Shown here: piece by piece, positions 8,022 through 17,939 of the stretch
Position numbering within the stretch: position 1 is the stretch's first letter
Layout: every line of letters begins with the position of its first letter
Source: Corynebacterium sp. J010B-136
GTDB taxonomy: Bacteria > Actinomycetota > Actinomycetes > Mycobacteriales > Mycobacteriaceae
Length of the DNA stretch: 64,000 nt
Direction: 5' to 3'
Assembly (NCBI RefSeq): GCF_002967075.1
Contig: NZ_PUGE01000001.1
Span: 310,001 to 374,000, forward strand
Notes under the pieces: model-generated
Seen by the model: only the letters and a program-made list of their open reading frames with translations
Database searches by the model: none
What the model was told of the DNA's origin: nothing
Made by a program: the position numbers and the translations under genes

Positions 8022-11000
8022 GCTGATGACAGCGATGAGGTCGCCGCCTTCAACCTTGGTGGCTTGTGCGATGGCAACGCGCTCAATCTTGCCGTCCTTG
8101 GTAGCAGAGATGGATGCTTCCATCTTCATCGCTTCAATGACAGCAACCTGATCGCCGGCCTTGACCTCGTCACCCACCTGCACGGTTGGGTTAACCACAC
8201 CGGAAAATGGTGCTGCAACGTGGCCGTCATTCTTCGTGTCCGCCTTTTCCACCGTGGAGGTGACAGACTCGACGGAGTTATCGCGGACCTTCAGCGGACG
8301 AATCTGGCCGTTGACGTTCAAGATGACTGAACGCAAGCCCTTTTCGTCTGGTTCGCCGACGGCATCCAGACGCACAACCATCTGCTTCAAATCGGCACGA
8401 TCGTTGGAGCCTTCTGCGAAGAGGTGGATGATGCGTTCTTCGCCCTCATTGAGGCCGTAGAAGAAGTCAGCGTCATTCAAAGCTTCCGTGTTGCCGTAGT
8501 GGCGACGGAACTCATTGAACTCATCCCACTGCTTCGGGAAGAGCAGGCGGTTTAGCGCTGGGCGACGCTCTGCGGAATCTTCCGATTCGAGATGAACGGC
8601 TTCTTCTGCGGGGACATCGGAAAGCTGAAGCTCACCGTTGCGGCCTGACAAGATCTTATCGCGCAGCGGTGGCCAGCCACCTGGAGGAGTACCGAGCTCG
8701 CCGCGGAGGAAGGAAATAACCGAATCCGGGATGTCGTACTTGGTTGGATTCTCTTCGAAATCAGCTGGAGCCACACCTGCGCCCACAAGGTGCAAGGCCA
8801 AGTCACCAACGACCTTGGACGATGGGGTGACCTTGGTTGGGCGTCCCAGCATCTCGTTGACAGCTGCGTAATTGTCTTCGATGATCTCGAAGCGATCCGC
8901 CAGGCCCAGAGCCGAAGCCTGCGCGCGCAGGTTGGATAGCTGACCACCTGGGATCTCGTGCTTGTACACGCGACCGGTAGGTCCTGGGATGCCATTTTCG
9001 AATGGTGCGTACAGCTGACGCACGGCCTCCCAGTACGGCTCCATGTTGGAGATTGCTTCCAGATCAATCTGGGTATCACGAGGAGTGTTCGCAAAAGCGC
9101 CGACGATGGCCGAAAGCGATGGCTGCGAGGTCGTACCTGCCAGCGGTGCCGAGGCACCGTCGACGGCGTCTGCGCCGGCCAATGCGGCTGCGTAGTAGGT
9201 CGCCAGCTGACCACCAGCGGTGTCGTGAGTGTGTACGTGAACTGGCAAGTCGAAGTTCTTGCGCAGCTCGGTCACGAGCGTCGCAGCAGCATCTGGGCGC
9301 AGCAGACCAGCCATATCCTTAATAGCCAATACGTGTGCACCGGACTTGACGATTTCTTCCGCCAAGTTCAGGTAGTAATCCAGCGTGTAGAGCTTCTCAT
9401 TTGGATCGCTCAAGTTACCGGAGTACGCCATGGCAACCTCGGCGACGGTGGTGTTGGTTTCCAGGACGGCTTCGATGGCTGGGCGCATCTGGGAGACATC
9501 GTTAAGCGCATCGAAAATGCGGAAAACGTCCACACCAGACTTCGCTGCCTCCTGCACGAAAGCGCGGCACACGCTATCTGGGTATGGCGTGTAGCCCACC
9601 GTGTTGCGACCACGCAGCAACATCTGGATATTCACGTTTGGCATGGCCTCACGCAAAAGATCCAGGCGCTGCCATGGGTCTTCGAAGAGGAAACGCATAG
9701 CAACGTCGTAGGTCGCACCACCCCATGCTTCAACGGAGTACAGCTCTGGGGTCAAACGCGCGACGTGCTCAGCTGCGGTGACAAGCGCGGTACCACGCAC
9801 ACGCGTTGCTAGCAGCGACTGGTGGGCGTCACGGAAGGTGGTATCGGTAACCGCCAGCGCGTCCTGGGAGCGAATCTTTTCCGCAAAGCCCTTTGGTCCC
9901 AGCTCCAGCAATTCATCACGTGAACCGCGGGGAAGGTCGATATTTTGGCGGTCGATCTTTGGCAGCTTATCGAAAGGACGAATATCCGTTGGACGCTTGC
10001 CATTGGGCTTATTGACCGTGATATCAGCCAAGTACTCCAAGATGCGGTCTTGCTCATTGGATGCAGGAGGCGCCTTCAACAAATCTGGGTGGCTGTTGAT
10101 GAAGCTGGTGTCAATGCGCTTGGATACAAAGTCAGGCTCACGCAACAGCGCGCGCAAGAAACCAATGTTGGTAGCAACACCAGCGATGTTGAATTCCTTC
10201 AGCGCACGGCGGGTACGCTGCACTGCCTGCTGGAAATCCTTGCCACGGCAGGTCATCTTCACCAGCAAAGAGTCAAAGTTCGGCGAGATTTCCGCACCCA
10301 CGGAAGTCGCACCGTCGAGGCGGACACCAGCGCCACCCGGAGAACGGTAAGCGGTCAGGGTGCCGGTATCTGGACGGAAGCCGTTATTAGGGTCTTCGGT
10401 AGTAATGCGGCACTGCAGCGCAAAGCCATTGAGCTTGACGTCTTCTTGGCGCAGGTCTAAGTCCTCCAAGGTCGCGCCAGCGGCGATCTGCATCTGGGAC
10501 TTTACGATATCGATGCCGGTGACCTCTTCGGTCACGGTGTGCTCTACCTGCACGCGCGGGTTCATCTCAATGAAGACGTGGTTGCCGCGCTCATCGACCA
10601 AGAACTCAACGGTGCCAGCACCCTTGTAGTTGATGTGCTTACAGAAATTCACCGCATCCTGGCAGATGCGGTCACGCAGCTCTGGATCCAAAAATGGCGC
10701 CGGGGCGATCTCCACAACCTTCTGGTGACGACGCTGCACCGAGCAGTCGCGCTCAAATAGGTGCATGACATTGCCTTCGCCATCAGCCAGGATCTGCACC
10801 TCGATGTGCTGTGGCTTAATTACAGCAGTCTCGAGGTACACGCGACCATCGCCGAAAGCTGCTTCAGCTTCACGGGAGGCTTCCGCGACGCGCTCTTTGA
10901 ATTCCTTCTCATTTTCAATAAAGCGCATGCCGCGGCCACCGCCACCGGCTAAAGCCTTCGCGAACATCGGGTATTCAAAATCCTTGGACGCTGCGAAAAG

Positions 11001-11450
11001 CTCGTCCACGTCGGTGGATGCGATGGAGTCATGCAGGGTTGGAAGACCAGCAGCCGTGGCCGCTTCAACTGCTGCTGCCTTATCGCCGGTGAGATCCAGC
11101 GTGTCCGCGGACGGTCCGATAAAGGTAATGCCTTCAGCATCACACGCGCGCGCAAGTTCGGCGCGTTCGGACAAGAATCCATAGCCGGGGTAAATAGCGT
11201 CCGCGCCTGACTTTTTAGCAGCGCGAATGACTTCATCAATGTTGAGATAAGCCTTAACAGGCTGTCCCTCAACACCAATGCGAACTGCTTCATCCGCAAA
11301 TGCGCGGTGGAAGGAGTTACGGTCTTCACGCGGATAAATAGCAACAGTCTTTGCACCGGTCTCATATGCGGCACGGAATGCACGAACTGCAATCTCGCCG
11401 CGGTTTGCGACCAGAATCTTCTTAAACGATGGAAGCGCGGAATCGACCAC
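8019..11450 (-). CDS. pyc: Pyruvate carboxylase
   Basis: Single-chain pyruvate carboxylase of 1143 residues, the full family length. It makes oxaloacetate from pyruvate, bicarbonate and ATP and is a main anaplerotic enzyme in corynebacteria. Seen in order: biotin carboxylase domain ([42 protein letters not shown]), carboxyltransferase domain (TDTTFRDAHQSLLATRVR; HVHTHDTAGG) and a C-terminal biotin carrier domain with EAMKMEA, biotinyl Lys1109. The start is GTG at 11450, with AAAGGAC about 8 nt upstream on the minus strand. The gene is monocistronic, with its own long 5' region and a terminator shared with the GNAT gene. Confidence 0.96.
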   Translation of the reverse strand: MVDSALPSFKKILVANRGEIAVRAFRAAYETGAKTVAIYPREDRNSFHRAFADEAVRIGVEGQPVKAYLNIDEVIRAAKKSGADAIYPGYGFLSERAELARACDAEGITFIGPSADTLDLTGDKAAAVEAATAAGLPTLHDSIASTDVDELFAASKDFEYPMFAKALAGGGGRGMRFIENEKEFKERVAEASREAEAAFGDGRVYLETAVIKPQHIEVQILADGEGNVMHLFERDCSVQRRHQKVVEIAPAPFLDPELRDRICQDAVNFCKHINYKGAGTVEFLVDERGNHVFIEMNPRVQVEHTVTEEVTGIDIVKSQMQIAAGATLEDLDLRQEDVKLNGFALQCRITTEDPNNGFRPDTGTLTAYRSPGGAGVRLDGATSVGAEISPNFDSLLVKMTCRGKDFQQAVQRTRRALKEFNIAGVATNIGFLRALLREPDFVSKRIDTSFINSHPDLLKAPPASNEQDRILEYLADITVNKPNGKRPTDIRPFDKLPKIDRQNIDLPRGSRDELLELGPKGFAEKIRSQDALAVTDTTFRDAHQSLLATRVRGTALVTAAEHVARLTPELYSVEAWGGATYDVAMRFLFEDPWQRLDLLREAMPNVNIQMLLRGRNTVGYTPYPDSVCRAFVQEAAKSGVDVFRIFDALNDVSQMRPAIEAVLETNTTVAEVAMAYSGNLSDPNEKLYTLDYYLNLAEEIVKSGAHVLAIKDMAGLLRPDAAATLVTELRKNFDLPVHVHTHDTAGGQLATYYAAALAGADAVDGASAPLAGTTSQPSLSAIVGAFANTPRDTQIDLEAISNMEPYWEAVRQLYAPFENGIPGPTGRVYKHEIPGGQLSNLRAQASALGLADRFEIIEDNYAAVNEMLGRPTKVTPSSKVVGDLALHLVGAGVAPADFEENPTKYDIPDSVISFLRGELGTPPGGWPPLRDKILSGRNGELQLSDVPAEEAVHLESEDSAERRPALNRLLFPKQWDEFNEFRRHYGNTEALNDADFFYGLNEGEERIIHLFAEGSNDRADLKQMVVRLDAVGEPDEKGLRSVILNVNGQIRPLKVRDNSVESVTSTVEKADTKNDGHVAAPFSGVVNPTVQVGDEVKAGDQVAVIEAMKMEASISATKDGKIERVAIAQATKVEGGDLIAVIS

Positions 11451-11494
11451 GGTTACATGTCCTTTCCTAAAGCCAACAAGATCTAAGCACTCGC

Positions 11495-11525
11495 GAAACT
11501 GGATTTTTCTTTGTTCACCAGTTTC
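11495..11525. repeat. Inverted repeat in the pyc 5' region
   Basis: GAAACTGG at 11495-11502 and CCAGTTTC at 11518-11525, separated by 15 T-rich bases (as read on the plus strand). It lies 45-75 nt upstream of the pyc start codon, so it is either in the leader RNA or at the promoter. Confidence 0.5.
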
Positions 11526-11820
11526 TTATCGGGGTGTCGGTTACGCAGTACCAATCGTGCTGACTGGGATGAATAAGAGCATCTCCTAAACACAGACGCA
11601 TCTAGGGTGACGTCCATAACTATACGTCTATTGGTGGCTCCACAAAACATTTTCGCAAAATTGAATTCTAGCTACCTTATATCGATGTGGATTTACGTCC
11701 ATGACCGGCACACTAATTTTCCGCTGCCAACGGACACAGGAGCCTCAACCAGCAGATTGTGGACATTGTCGTACGACATCTCGCTTATCTACGGCATGGC
11801 TTCGCCGCATGTCAAGCCCG

Positions 11821-11870
11821 TAAACAAAAAGCGAACCCCGTACTTAACAAAATTTGCCAAATACGGGATT
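11821..11870 (-). terminator. Terminator of the prpDBC operon
   Basis: On the minus strand, arms at 11867-11859 and 11845-11837 pair over 9 bp with one mismatch around a 13-nt loop, then comes GTTCGCTTTTTGTTT. It starts about 44 nt after the prpC stop. Confidence 0.7.
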
Positions 11871-11910
11871 TGTTCCGCTTCTTAAGCCAACCGAGTCTTT
11901 AACAAGGGTT

Positions 11911-13059
11911 TTAGAAGGAGCGTGGAGGAACCGAACGCTGCTCTTCGCCTACATAAGCAGACAGCGGACGGATGAGGGAATTGTTCTCATTTTGCTCCAC
12001 GATGTGCGCAGTCCAGCCGGTAATGCGCGCCATGACGAAGATGGGCGTGAAGAACTCAATTGGGAAACCGAGGATATAGTACGCAGGACCCGCTGGGAAG
12101 TCCAGGTTCGGCTTAATCTTGATGGAGGTATTTTCCTCCATCGTCTTAGCCAAGATGTCGTAGATTTCTACCCATTTGGTCTGGCCATGCTCTTCTGCCA
12201 ATTCCTTAAATGCCGCTTCCATGGTTGGCACGCGAGAATCGCCCTTTTTGTAGACACGGTGCCCAAAGCCCATTATCAGGTCCTTGTTGGCGAGCTTTTC
12301 TTTCGCCCAGGCTTCAGCTTTCGATGGGTCGTCGATCTCCAGCATATTGTGCATGACGGCCTCGTTGGCACCACCATGCAACGGGCCCTTGAGCGCGCCG
12401 ATAGCAGCCACTACTGCCGAGTAGGTATCGGACATGGTCGAGGTCACTACACGGCCAGTAAATGTCGAGGCGTTGAAAGAGTGCTCGGCGTAGAGAATCA
12501 ACGACTTATCAAAAGCTTCGATATCGGAGCGGGAATTCGCAGGCGATCCCTCTTCATCACCGAAGACCATCCACAGGAAGTTTTCTGCAAACCCCTTCTT
12601 GCGTGAAGGCTCAATGTAGCCTTTGCCCTGGCGGCGGCGAATATCCAACGCGACGATCGTCGGCAGCTTGGCCATCAGCTCGAGCGCCGAGTGGCGCACA
12701 TGCTCAGAGTTACGTGTGTAGGCATCTGGGTCTTGGGCGCCGATAAACGAAACTGCGGTGCGCAGCACGTCCATCGGGTGGCAAGACAGCGGCATGGACA
12801 TCACCAGGTCGATGAGGTGGCGGTCGAGGTGGCGCAGGGCCTTTTCACGCGCAGAGAAGCGGATGAGGGATTCTTGCTTGGGTAAACGGCCATTCCACAG
12901 CAGGTAGGCTACTTCCTCAAAGCTGCAGTAGCGCGCCAGCTCTTGGACCGGGTAGCCACGGTAGGTCAAAGAGTTGGTCTCTGGGACAACCTTGGACACG
13001 GCGGTTTCATCAACGACGACGCCGTAGAGGCCCTTGCGGATTTCTGGGGTTTCAGACAT
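11911..13059 (-). CDS. prpC: 2-methylcitrate synthase
   Basis: Citrate-synthase family enzyme of 382 residues that condenses propionyl-CoA with oxaloacetate to 2-methylcitrate. Seen: GLYGVVVDETAVSKV near the N-terminus, typical of short methylcitrate synthases; LHGGANEAVM with the active-site His; MGFGHRVYKKGDSR with the second His; and a C-terminal ARITGWTAHIVEQ. The ATG at 13059 was chosen because TAAGGAGAACACC precedes it directly; an upstream in-frame extension runs into prpB. It is the last gene of prpD-prpB-prpC, 10 nt after prpB. True citrate synthase is usually longer, so the operon context decides the call. Confidence 0.93.
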   Translation of the reverse strand: MSETPEIRKGLYGVVVDETAVSKVVPETNSLTYRGYPVQELARYCSFEEVAYLLWNGRLPKQESLIRFSAREKALRHLDRHLIDLVMSMPLSCHPMDVLRTAVSFIGAQDPDAYTRNSEHVRHSALELMAKLPTIVALDIRRRQGKGYIEPSRKKGFAENFLWMVFGDEEGSPANSRSDIEAFDKSLILYAEHSFNASTFTGRVVTSTMSDTYSAVVAAIGALKGPLHGGANEAVMHNMLEIDDPSKAEAWAKEKLANKDLIMGFGHRVYKKGDSRVPTMEAAFKELAEEHGQTKWVEIYDILAKTMEENTSIKIKPNLDFPAGPAYYILGFPIEFFTPIFVMARITGWTAHIVEQNENNSLIRPLSAYVGEEQRSVPPRSF

Positions 13060-13069
13060 GGTGTTCTCC

Positions 13070-13999
13070 TTAAAAAGTGGGCTTGTAGTTTTCTTGGGAG
13101 TAGGTAAAGACGGACTGGTCGAAGTCGTTATATTCCTGATAGCGGACAAGTTCGTACAACCGGGAGCGGTGCTGCATACGCTCTAGCCATTCCTCGGATT
13201 GCAGCCCTTCTGACTGCATATCGCGGAGGAATTCTTCGGTCGCACCCATGGCCACGCGCAGGGTCGATACCGGCCAGATAACCGCGTTGTAACCAAGGTC
13301 CTGGATTTTCTGCGCCGAGAGCAGCTTCGTTTTGCCGAATTCGGTCATATTGGCCAGCAGCGGGATATCAACGGCCGCGCGGAACTTCGCGAAGTCCTCC
13401 TCGGTGTACAAAGCTTCGGTGAAAATCATGTCCGCGCCAGCATCGGCGTAAGCCTTAGCGCGTTCGATGGCTTCCTCAATGCCGTGGATACCCGCGGCAT
13501 CGGTACGCGCACAGATGATGAAATTCTCATCGCGACGTTCATTCACGGCAGCGGTGATGCGACGCACCATCAAATCGGTCGGCACCACTTCCTTGCCATC
13601 GAGGTGCCCACAGCGCTTGGGATTGACTTGGTCTTCCAAGTGGCAGCCAGCCAATCCGGCGTCTTCGAGCGTGGCGATGGTCCGTGCCGCGGACATGGGC
13701 TCACCGAAGCCGGTGTCGGCATCGACAAGCACTGGCAAATCCGTAACCCGTGCGATCTGCCCGGCGCGCTGTGCGACCTCCGTCAAGGTGGTCAAGCCGA
13801 TATCGGGAAGACCCAGGTCATTGGCTAGCACGGCGCCGGAGATGTAGACGCCTTCGAAGCCGCCGATGTCCTGGATAAGCCGTGCGGTCAGCGGGTTGAA
13901 GGCCCCCGGCAGCTTGGTTAGCTCGGAGCTTTCGAGCGATGCACGAAACTCCGCGCGCTTCTCAGCATTGGTTTTCGTAGAGCCAAACAGGCCAGCCAT
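13070..13999 (-). CDS. prpB: 2-methylisocitrate lyase
   Basis: Isocitrate lyase/PEP mutase family, 309 residues. It cleaves 2-methylisocitrate to pyruvate and succinate, the last step of propionate disposal. Seen: metal-binding DADTGFGE at 93-100 and the catalytic loop KRCGH at 128-132 with Cys130, followed by the family-typical EALYTEEDF and NMTEFGKT segments. The ATG directly abuts the prpD stop (TAA then ATG), implying translational coupling. Confidence 0.95.
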   Translation of the reverse strand: MAGLFGSTKTNAEKRAEFRASLESSELTKLPGAFNPLTARLIQDIGGFEGVYISGAVLANDLGLPDIGLTTLTEVAQRAGQIARVTDLPVLVDADTGFGEPMSAARTIATLEDAGLAGCHLEDQVNPKRCGHLDGKEVVPTDLMVRRITAAVNERRDENFIICARTDAAGIHGIEEAIERAKAYADAGADMIFTEALYTEEDFAKFRAAVDIPLLANMTEFGKTKLLSAQKIQDLGYNAVIWPVSTLRVAMGATEEFLRDMQSEGLQSEEWLERMQHRSRLYELVRYQEYNDFDQSVFTYSQENYKPTF

Positions 14000-15511
14000 T
14001 TAGAAAATCCCTTCTGGAGTCTGCGGTGCCTGGGCAAGAGCTTCATCGGTCAGCCGGACGTTGAGCTCACGCAGGTCGGTGAGGTTTTCAACGTTTTCAG
14101 CCGCTGCCAAGAAGCGGTCTTGCTCTTCGGGGGACACAAGGCCATCGGCAAGTGTGCGGAACTTAGCGATGTATTGCTCGCGCGCGAATGGACGTGCGCC
14201 CAGCGGGTGGGCATCGGCCACAGCCATTTCATCTTCAATAACAGTGCCGTCTTTAAAGGTGATGACTGCCTTCGCGCCAAAAGCCTTCTCATTCGGGTCA
14301 TGGGAGTGGTAGCGGCGGGTCCACTCAGCGTCTTCGACCGTGGAAACCTTGTGCCACAGCTCGATGGTCTCCGGGCGATTCGCACGCTCAGGCGCGTAGG
14401 AATCGACGTGGTGCCAGGTGCCATCTTCCAGCGCTACGGCAAAGATGTACATGATGGAGTGATCCAGGGTCTCACGCGAGGCATTCGGATCCATCTTCTG
14501 TGGGTCATTCGCGCCGGTGCCAATCACGTAGTGCGTGTGGTGCGAGGTGTGCAGGACGATGGATTCAATATCGGCGGTGACAAGCCCCTTGTCTTCCAAG
14601 GTGGACTTCATGCGGCGCGCCAGGTCAATCGGTGCCTGCGACTGGTATTCCGCAGAGTGTTCCTTGGTATAGGTCTCCAAAATGGCGCGCTTTTCCTCGC
14701 CTGTCTCAGGCAACGGCACGGTGTAGGTGCGCTCTGGCGAGTGCAGCATCCAGGCGATGAAGCCATCTTCACCTTCCCAAATCGGCGCTGGTGCACCTTC
14801 CCCACGCATGGAACGGTCAACGGCTTCGATGGCCATCTTGCCGGCGAACGCTGGTGCGTAGGCCTTCCAGGAAGAAATCAAGCCCTTGCGGGACTGACGC
14901 GTTGCCGTGGTGGTGTGCAGCGCCTGGCCAATAGCCTGATAGATGGTGTCCACATCCAAATCCAGCATGGTGCCCAGCCCCGCTGCGACCGATGGGCCAA
15001 GGTGTGCCACGTGGTCAATCTTCCACTCGTGCAGGCAAATACCTTTCACGAGGTTGACCTGAATTTCATAGCCGGTAGCAATACCGCGCAATAGCGCCTT
15101 GCCATCAAGGCCCTTGTGCTGCGCTACGGCCAGAATCGGCGGGATATTATCGCCGGGGTGGGAGTAGTCCGCAGCCAAGAAAGTATCGTGGAAGTCCAAC
15201 TCACGCACCGCGGTGCCATTAGCAAGCGCAGCCCACTCCGCGGAGTAGTTGCCATCGACGCCAAAGACGGTCGCGCCGCCTTCTGCCACCTCATGGCCTT
15301 GTGCAATCACACGCGCGGAAGTTACTGGACGGCGAATCACCGAAGCCACCGCAACCGATGCGTTATCAATGATGCGGTTGATGATCATGTCTTTGGTTTC
15401 TTGCCCAACCTCAACCGGGTCGGCCGCCACCTGAGCAATCTTGTAGGCCAAGTGCTCCTCAAGTGGGAATTCTTCTGCTGACTTATGGGTACGTACTGAA
15501 TGCTCGATCAT
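14000..15511 (-). CDS. prpD: 2-methylcitrate dehydratase
   Basis: MmgE/PrpD-family dehydratase, 503 residues from the ATG at 15511. It removes water from 2-methylcitrate to give 2-methylaconitate. Family features: a D-rich [16 protein letters not shown] segment, [13 protein letters not shown], and [18 protein letters not shown]. The upstream in-frame ATG at 15544 gives an unusual MCLKKRTC start without a ribosome site; for 15511 the nearest AAAGGA is about 14 nt away, so the start is moderately certain. First gene of the prpDBC operon, divergent from prpR, which is its likely regulator. Confidence 0.93.
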   Translation of the reverse strand: MIEHSVRTHKSAEEFPLEEHLAYKIAQVAADPVEVGQETKDMIINRIIDNASVAVASVIRRPVTSARVIAQGHEVAEGGATVFGVDGNYSAEWAALANGTAVRELDFHDTFLAADYSHPGDNIPPILAVAQHKGLDGKALLRGIATGYEIQVNLVKGICLHEWKIDHVAHLGPSVAAGLGTMLDLDVDTIYQAIGQALHTTTATRQSRKGLISSWKAYAPAFAGKMAIEAVDRSMRGEGAPAPIWEGEDGFIAWMLHSPERTYTVPLPETGEEKRAILETYTKEHSAEYQSQAPIDLARRMKSTLEDKGLVTADIESIVLHTSHHTHYVIGTGANDPQKMDPNASRETLDHSIMYIFAVALEDGTWHHVDSYAPERANRPETIELWHKVSTVEDAEWTRRYHSHDPNEKAFGAKAVITFKDGTVIEDEMAVADAHPLGARPFAREQYIAKFRTLADGLVSPEEQDRFLAAAENVENLTDLRELNVRLTDEALAQAPQTPEGIF

Positions 15512-15691
15512 GTCGCTTTTACAAGTCCTTTTCTTCAAACACATCCAATATATGAGCTACCCATCACACTAGAGATTAGCCAATGACCTACGCCATAAGA
15601 TGGATTTGTGTAATAATGTGGTGTTAAATTGTAAAACTTGCAAAACTTGCGTAACCCGCAGGTGATACAGGGTTTTGAAGAAAGGCATGCG
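15512..15691. promoter_or_regulatory. prpD-prpR divergent control region with tandem AAAACTTGC
   Basis: The 180-base region separates the divergent prp operon and its regulator. Two exact head-to-tail copies of AAAACTTGC occupy 15633-15641 and 15642-15650, overlapping a TTGCAAAA core that resembles the TTTGCAAA-type sites of the RamB/PrpR regulator family. TAATAATG around 15611 is a candidate -10 for prpR. Assignment as a PrpR operator is inference. Confidence 0.5.
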
Positions 15692-17014
15692 ATGAGCAAA
15701 CACTATGCGGGGGCACGGATCCATGCACTGCGAAAGACTCATGGGCTCACCCAGGTGGAGATGGCCAAGCAGCTTAACCTTTCCACCAGCTACCTCAACC
15801 AGCTGGAAAATGACCAGCGCCCGCTCACTGTTACCGTGCTGATTCAGCTGGCCGAGGCATTCAATGTTGATAGCACCTATTTCTCTTCTGATAAAGACCT
15901 GCGCGTGGTTAATGAGCTGCGCTCTTTATTTCCCACGGTAGAAGATGACACACTGCATGATTTGGCCGCCCGCTTTCCGGAGTTGATGCCGAACTTGGTG
16001 TCTGTTGCGCAAACGGATCCGCAGGAGACGCCGACTTCCCCGCTGGATATGGTGCAGAAGTTCTTCTTTGAATCACATAACTACATCCATGAATTGGATG
16101 TGTTGGCAGAAGAACTCGCTGGGAAATTGGGCGATAAAATCTTGCGCCTGAATCACTTGGCTAACCTGCTGGACCGTGAATTTGATGTGCACACGCGCTT
16201 TGGCCGCTCCGCGCAGACCGAAAGGCGCATCTTTGAAGCTTCCTCGCGTGAGCTTTCATTGCGTGCAGGGCTTTCCGATGCCCAACTGACCTTCCAACTA
16301 GCGATGCAATATTGCCTTCTCGCCTACCCCGACGTCTTGGATAACCTGGTGCACGAACTGCCCACGGGACTCGCCCGGCAAACTGGGCGCTATGGCCTGG
16401 CACAATACTTCGCCGCCGCGGTCACGCTACCGTATACGGAGTTTTTAGAGACCGCGGAGAATACCCGCTATGACATCGACCGGATTGCATCGATCTTCGG
16501 CACAGGTTTTGAAACCACCGCGCAGCGCTTAACGACGCTTCAGCGCCCCGGTGCGCGCGGTGTACCTTTTGTCTTTATCCGCACTGACCGCGCTGGCAAT
16601 ATTTCCAAACGCCAATCTGCAACGTCGTTTCACTTTTCTCGCACTGGCGGCTCCTGCCCCCTGTGGGCGATTCACCGCGCCTTTGAAACCCCGAACCGCA
16701 TCACCCGGCAGGTTGCCACCATGCCCGATGGGCACACGTATTTGTGGATTGCACGGCATGTGCAAGGCCAGGTGAAATCCTTCGGCACCCCGCGCAAAGA
16801 ATTCGCCGTCGGACTTGGCTGCATGATTTCGCATGCCGATAAGCTCATCTACTCCGATGCGCTTAACCTCTCCCCTGCCTCAGCAACTCCCATCGGCCCG
16901 GGATGTACGATTTGCCCGCGTGAGGCCTGCCCGCAGCGTGCCTTCCCACAGCAGGGCCGCGAGCATGCAATTAATCTCAACACCACCTCGGATACGCCTT
17001 TTGATCTAGCGTAG
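15692..17014 (+). CDS. prpR: PrpR-type transcriptional regulator (short-chain fatty acyl regulator, ScfR)
   Basis: A 440-residue regulator with an N-terminal Cro/cI-type HTH (residues about 8-62, LTQVEMAKQLNLSTSYLNQLE), a central region of the kind found in RamB/PrpR proteins, and a C-terminal cysteine cluster PGCTICPREACPQR typical of that family. In C. glutamicum the homologue activates the prpDBC2 genes with a propionate-derived signal; the same role is inferred here from divergent placement. The start ATG at 15692 has GAAGAAAGG 6 nt upstream; an earlier in-frame codon at 15638 overlaps the tandem operator-like repeat and is unlikely. Confidence 0.9.
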   Translation: MSKHYAGARIHALRKTHGLTQVEMAKQLNLSTSYLNQLENDQRPLTVTVLIQLAEAFNVDSTYFSSDKDLRVVNELRSLFPTVEDDTLHDLAARFPELMPNLVSVAQTDPQETPTSPLDMVQKFFFESHNYIHELDVLAEELAGKLGDKILRLNHLANLLDREFDVHTRFGRSAQTERRIFEASSRELSLRAGLSDAQLTFQLAMQYCLLAYPDVLDNLVHELPTGLARQTGRYGLAQYFAAAVTLPYTEFLETAENTRYDIDRIASIFGTGFETTAQRLTTLQRPGARGVPFVFIRTDRAGNISKRQSATSFHFSRTGGSCPLWAIHRAFETPNRITRQVATMPDGHTYLWIARHVQGQVKSFGTPRKEFAVGLGCMISHADKLIYSDALNLSPASATPIGPGCTICPREACPQRAFPQQGREHAINLNTTSDTPFDLA

Positions 17015-17061
17015 AATCTGCATCTACTAAAGTTTTTACTCATCTCCCGCGGAGGAATCTT

Positions 17062-17838
17062 ATGTCCGGCCCAAACTATGAGCAGCAGCCACAGGCGGAT
17101 TATTCCACCCAAAGCTATGCCGAATACCAAGAATCCCTCAAGCAGAATGCGGTATTTGCCTCCGACCGGAAGCCAGAGAAAAAGCAGAAAAAATCCGGCG
17201 GGAATCGAAATAAAATCATTGCTATTGCTGCCATGGTGATTGTTATCGGCGGCGCTATTGGTTTTAATAGCGTGTGGGATTCAGAGATGGATGAAAAAGT
17301 CCAGGACGGCATTACTGATGGAATCAGCGGTGCCATCGATGAAGGCAGCAACCGCATCAATGAGCTCAATGCATCAACCGATGGAGAGTTAGCCTTGATC
17401 GCTGCCCGCGAAGCACTTGAGCAAAGTCATTATTCGGAATCCGAGCTCGCCGAATATCTCACCAGCCCATATGGCGAGGTCTACACCGACCAAGCTGCGC
17501 AATACGCGCTGGATAATATCGATGCCGATTGGAATGCCGAAGCCTTAGAGGCCGCCGAAAGCTATCTGCGACACAGCCACTACTCTTATGAAGGTTTGCA
17601 CCACCAGCTCAGCGCTGAGTCAGCAGATAACTTCACTGATGCCCAGGCGCGGTATGCGGTAGATAATGTCGAAGCCGACTGGGATGCCGAGGCCGTTGAG
17701 GCCGCCGAATCCTACTGGAGCAATGACAATATTGATATAACCCCTGATGAGCTGCGCGATATTTTGGTCTCCGATACCATCGGCCGGTTTACCGACCAGC
17801 AGGCTGACCACGCGTTAGCCGAACTGGGCATTTCTTAA
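17062..17838 (+). CDS. Membrane-anchored Ltp-family protein (host cell surface-exposed lipoprotein repeats)
   Basis: 258 residues: a hydrophilic Gln/Tyr-rich N-terminus, a Lys-rich stop (EKKQKKSGGNRNK), one membrane helix at about 51-68, and then three tandem Ltp repeats (about 108-155, 155-205, 205-256). The repeats end in patterns such as AQYALDNIDADWNAEALEAAESYL. No lipobox cysteine is present, so the protein is a single-pass membrane protein with the repeats outside. Ltp repeats occur in Gram-positive surface proteins and in phage superinfection-exclusion lipoproteins; cellular function is unknown. A good GGAGGA lies 7 nt before the ATG. A second paralogue follows on the same strand. Confidence 0.8.
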   Translation: MSGPNYEQQPQADYSTQSYAEYQESLKQNAVFASDRKPEKKQKKSGGNRNKIIAIAAMVIVIGGAIGFNSVWDSEMDEKVQDGITDGISGAIDEGSNRINELNASTDGELALIAAREALEQSHYSESELAEYLTSPYGEVYTDQAAQYALDNIDADWNAEALEAAESYLRHSHYSYEGLHHQLSAESADNFTDAQARYAVDNVEADWDAEAVEAAESYWSNDNIDITPDELRDILVSDTIGRFTDQQADHALAELGIS

Positions 17839-17939
17839 AGCCTGTTCGAACACCGCCAGGTGCTTCTACCTGTTCCATTTCGAATGGTTAGCACATAAAT
17901 TCTAGCTCGTCTCAGGGCATTGTCCAGCGTCTTTGACAT

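Larger units (their letters stand above)
11451..11910. promoter_or_regulatory. Long intergenic region upstream of pyc and downstream of prpC
   Basis: These 460 bases contain no supported gene; a rightward 92-codon frame at 11607-11885 lacks family features and overlaps the prp terminator. Structures seen: an 8-bp perfect inverted repeat (GAAACTGG 11495-11502 / 11518-11525) about 45 nt before the pyc start; a 12-base perfect palindrome TGTCGTACGACA at 11767-11778; and the prp operon terminator near 11837-11867. The region between about 11530 and 11700 probably holds the pyc promoter, but no unambiguous -35/-10 pair was identified. Confidence 0.5.

Noticed and set aside
11607-11885. 92-codon rightward frame between pyc and prpC
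   Set aside because: Overlaps the prp terminator and the palindrome, with biased composition and no family resemblance.
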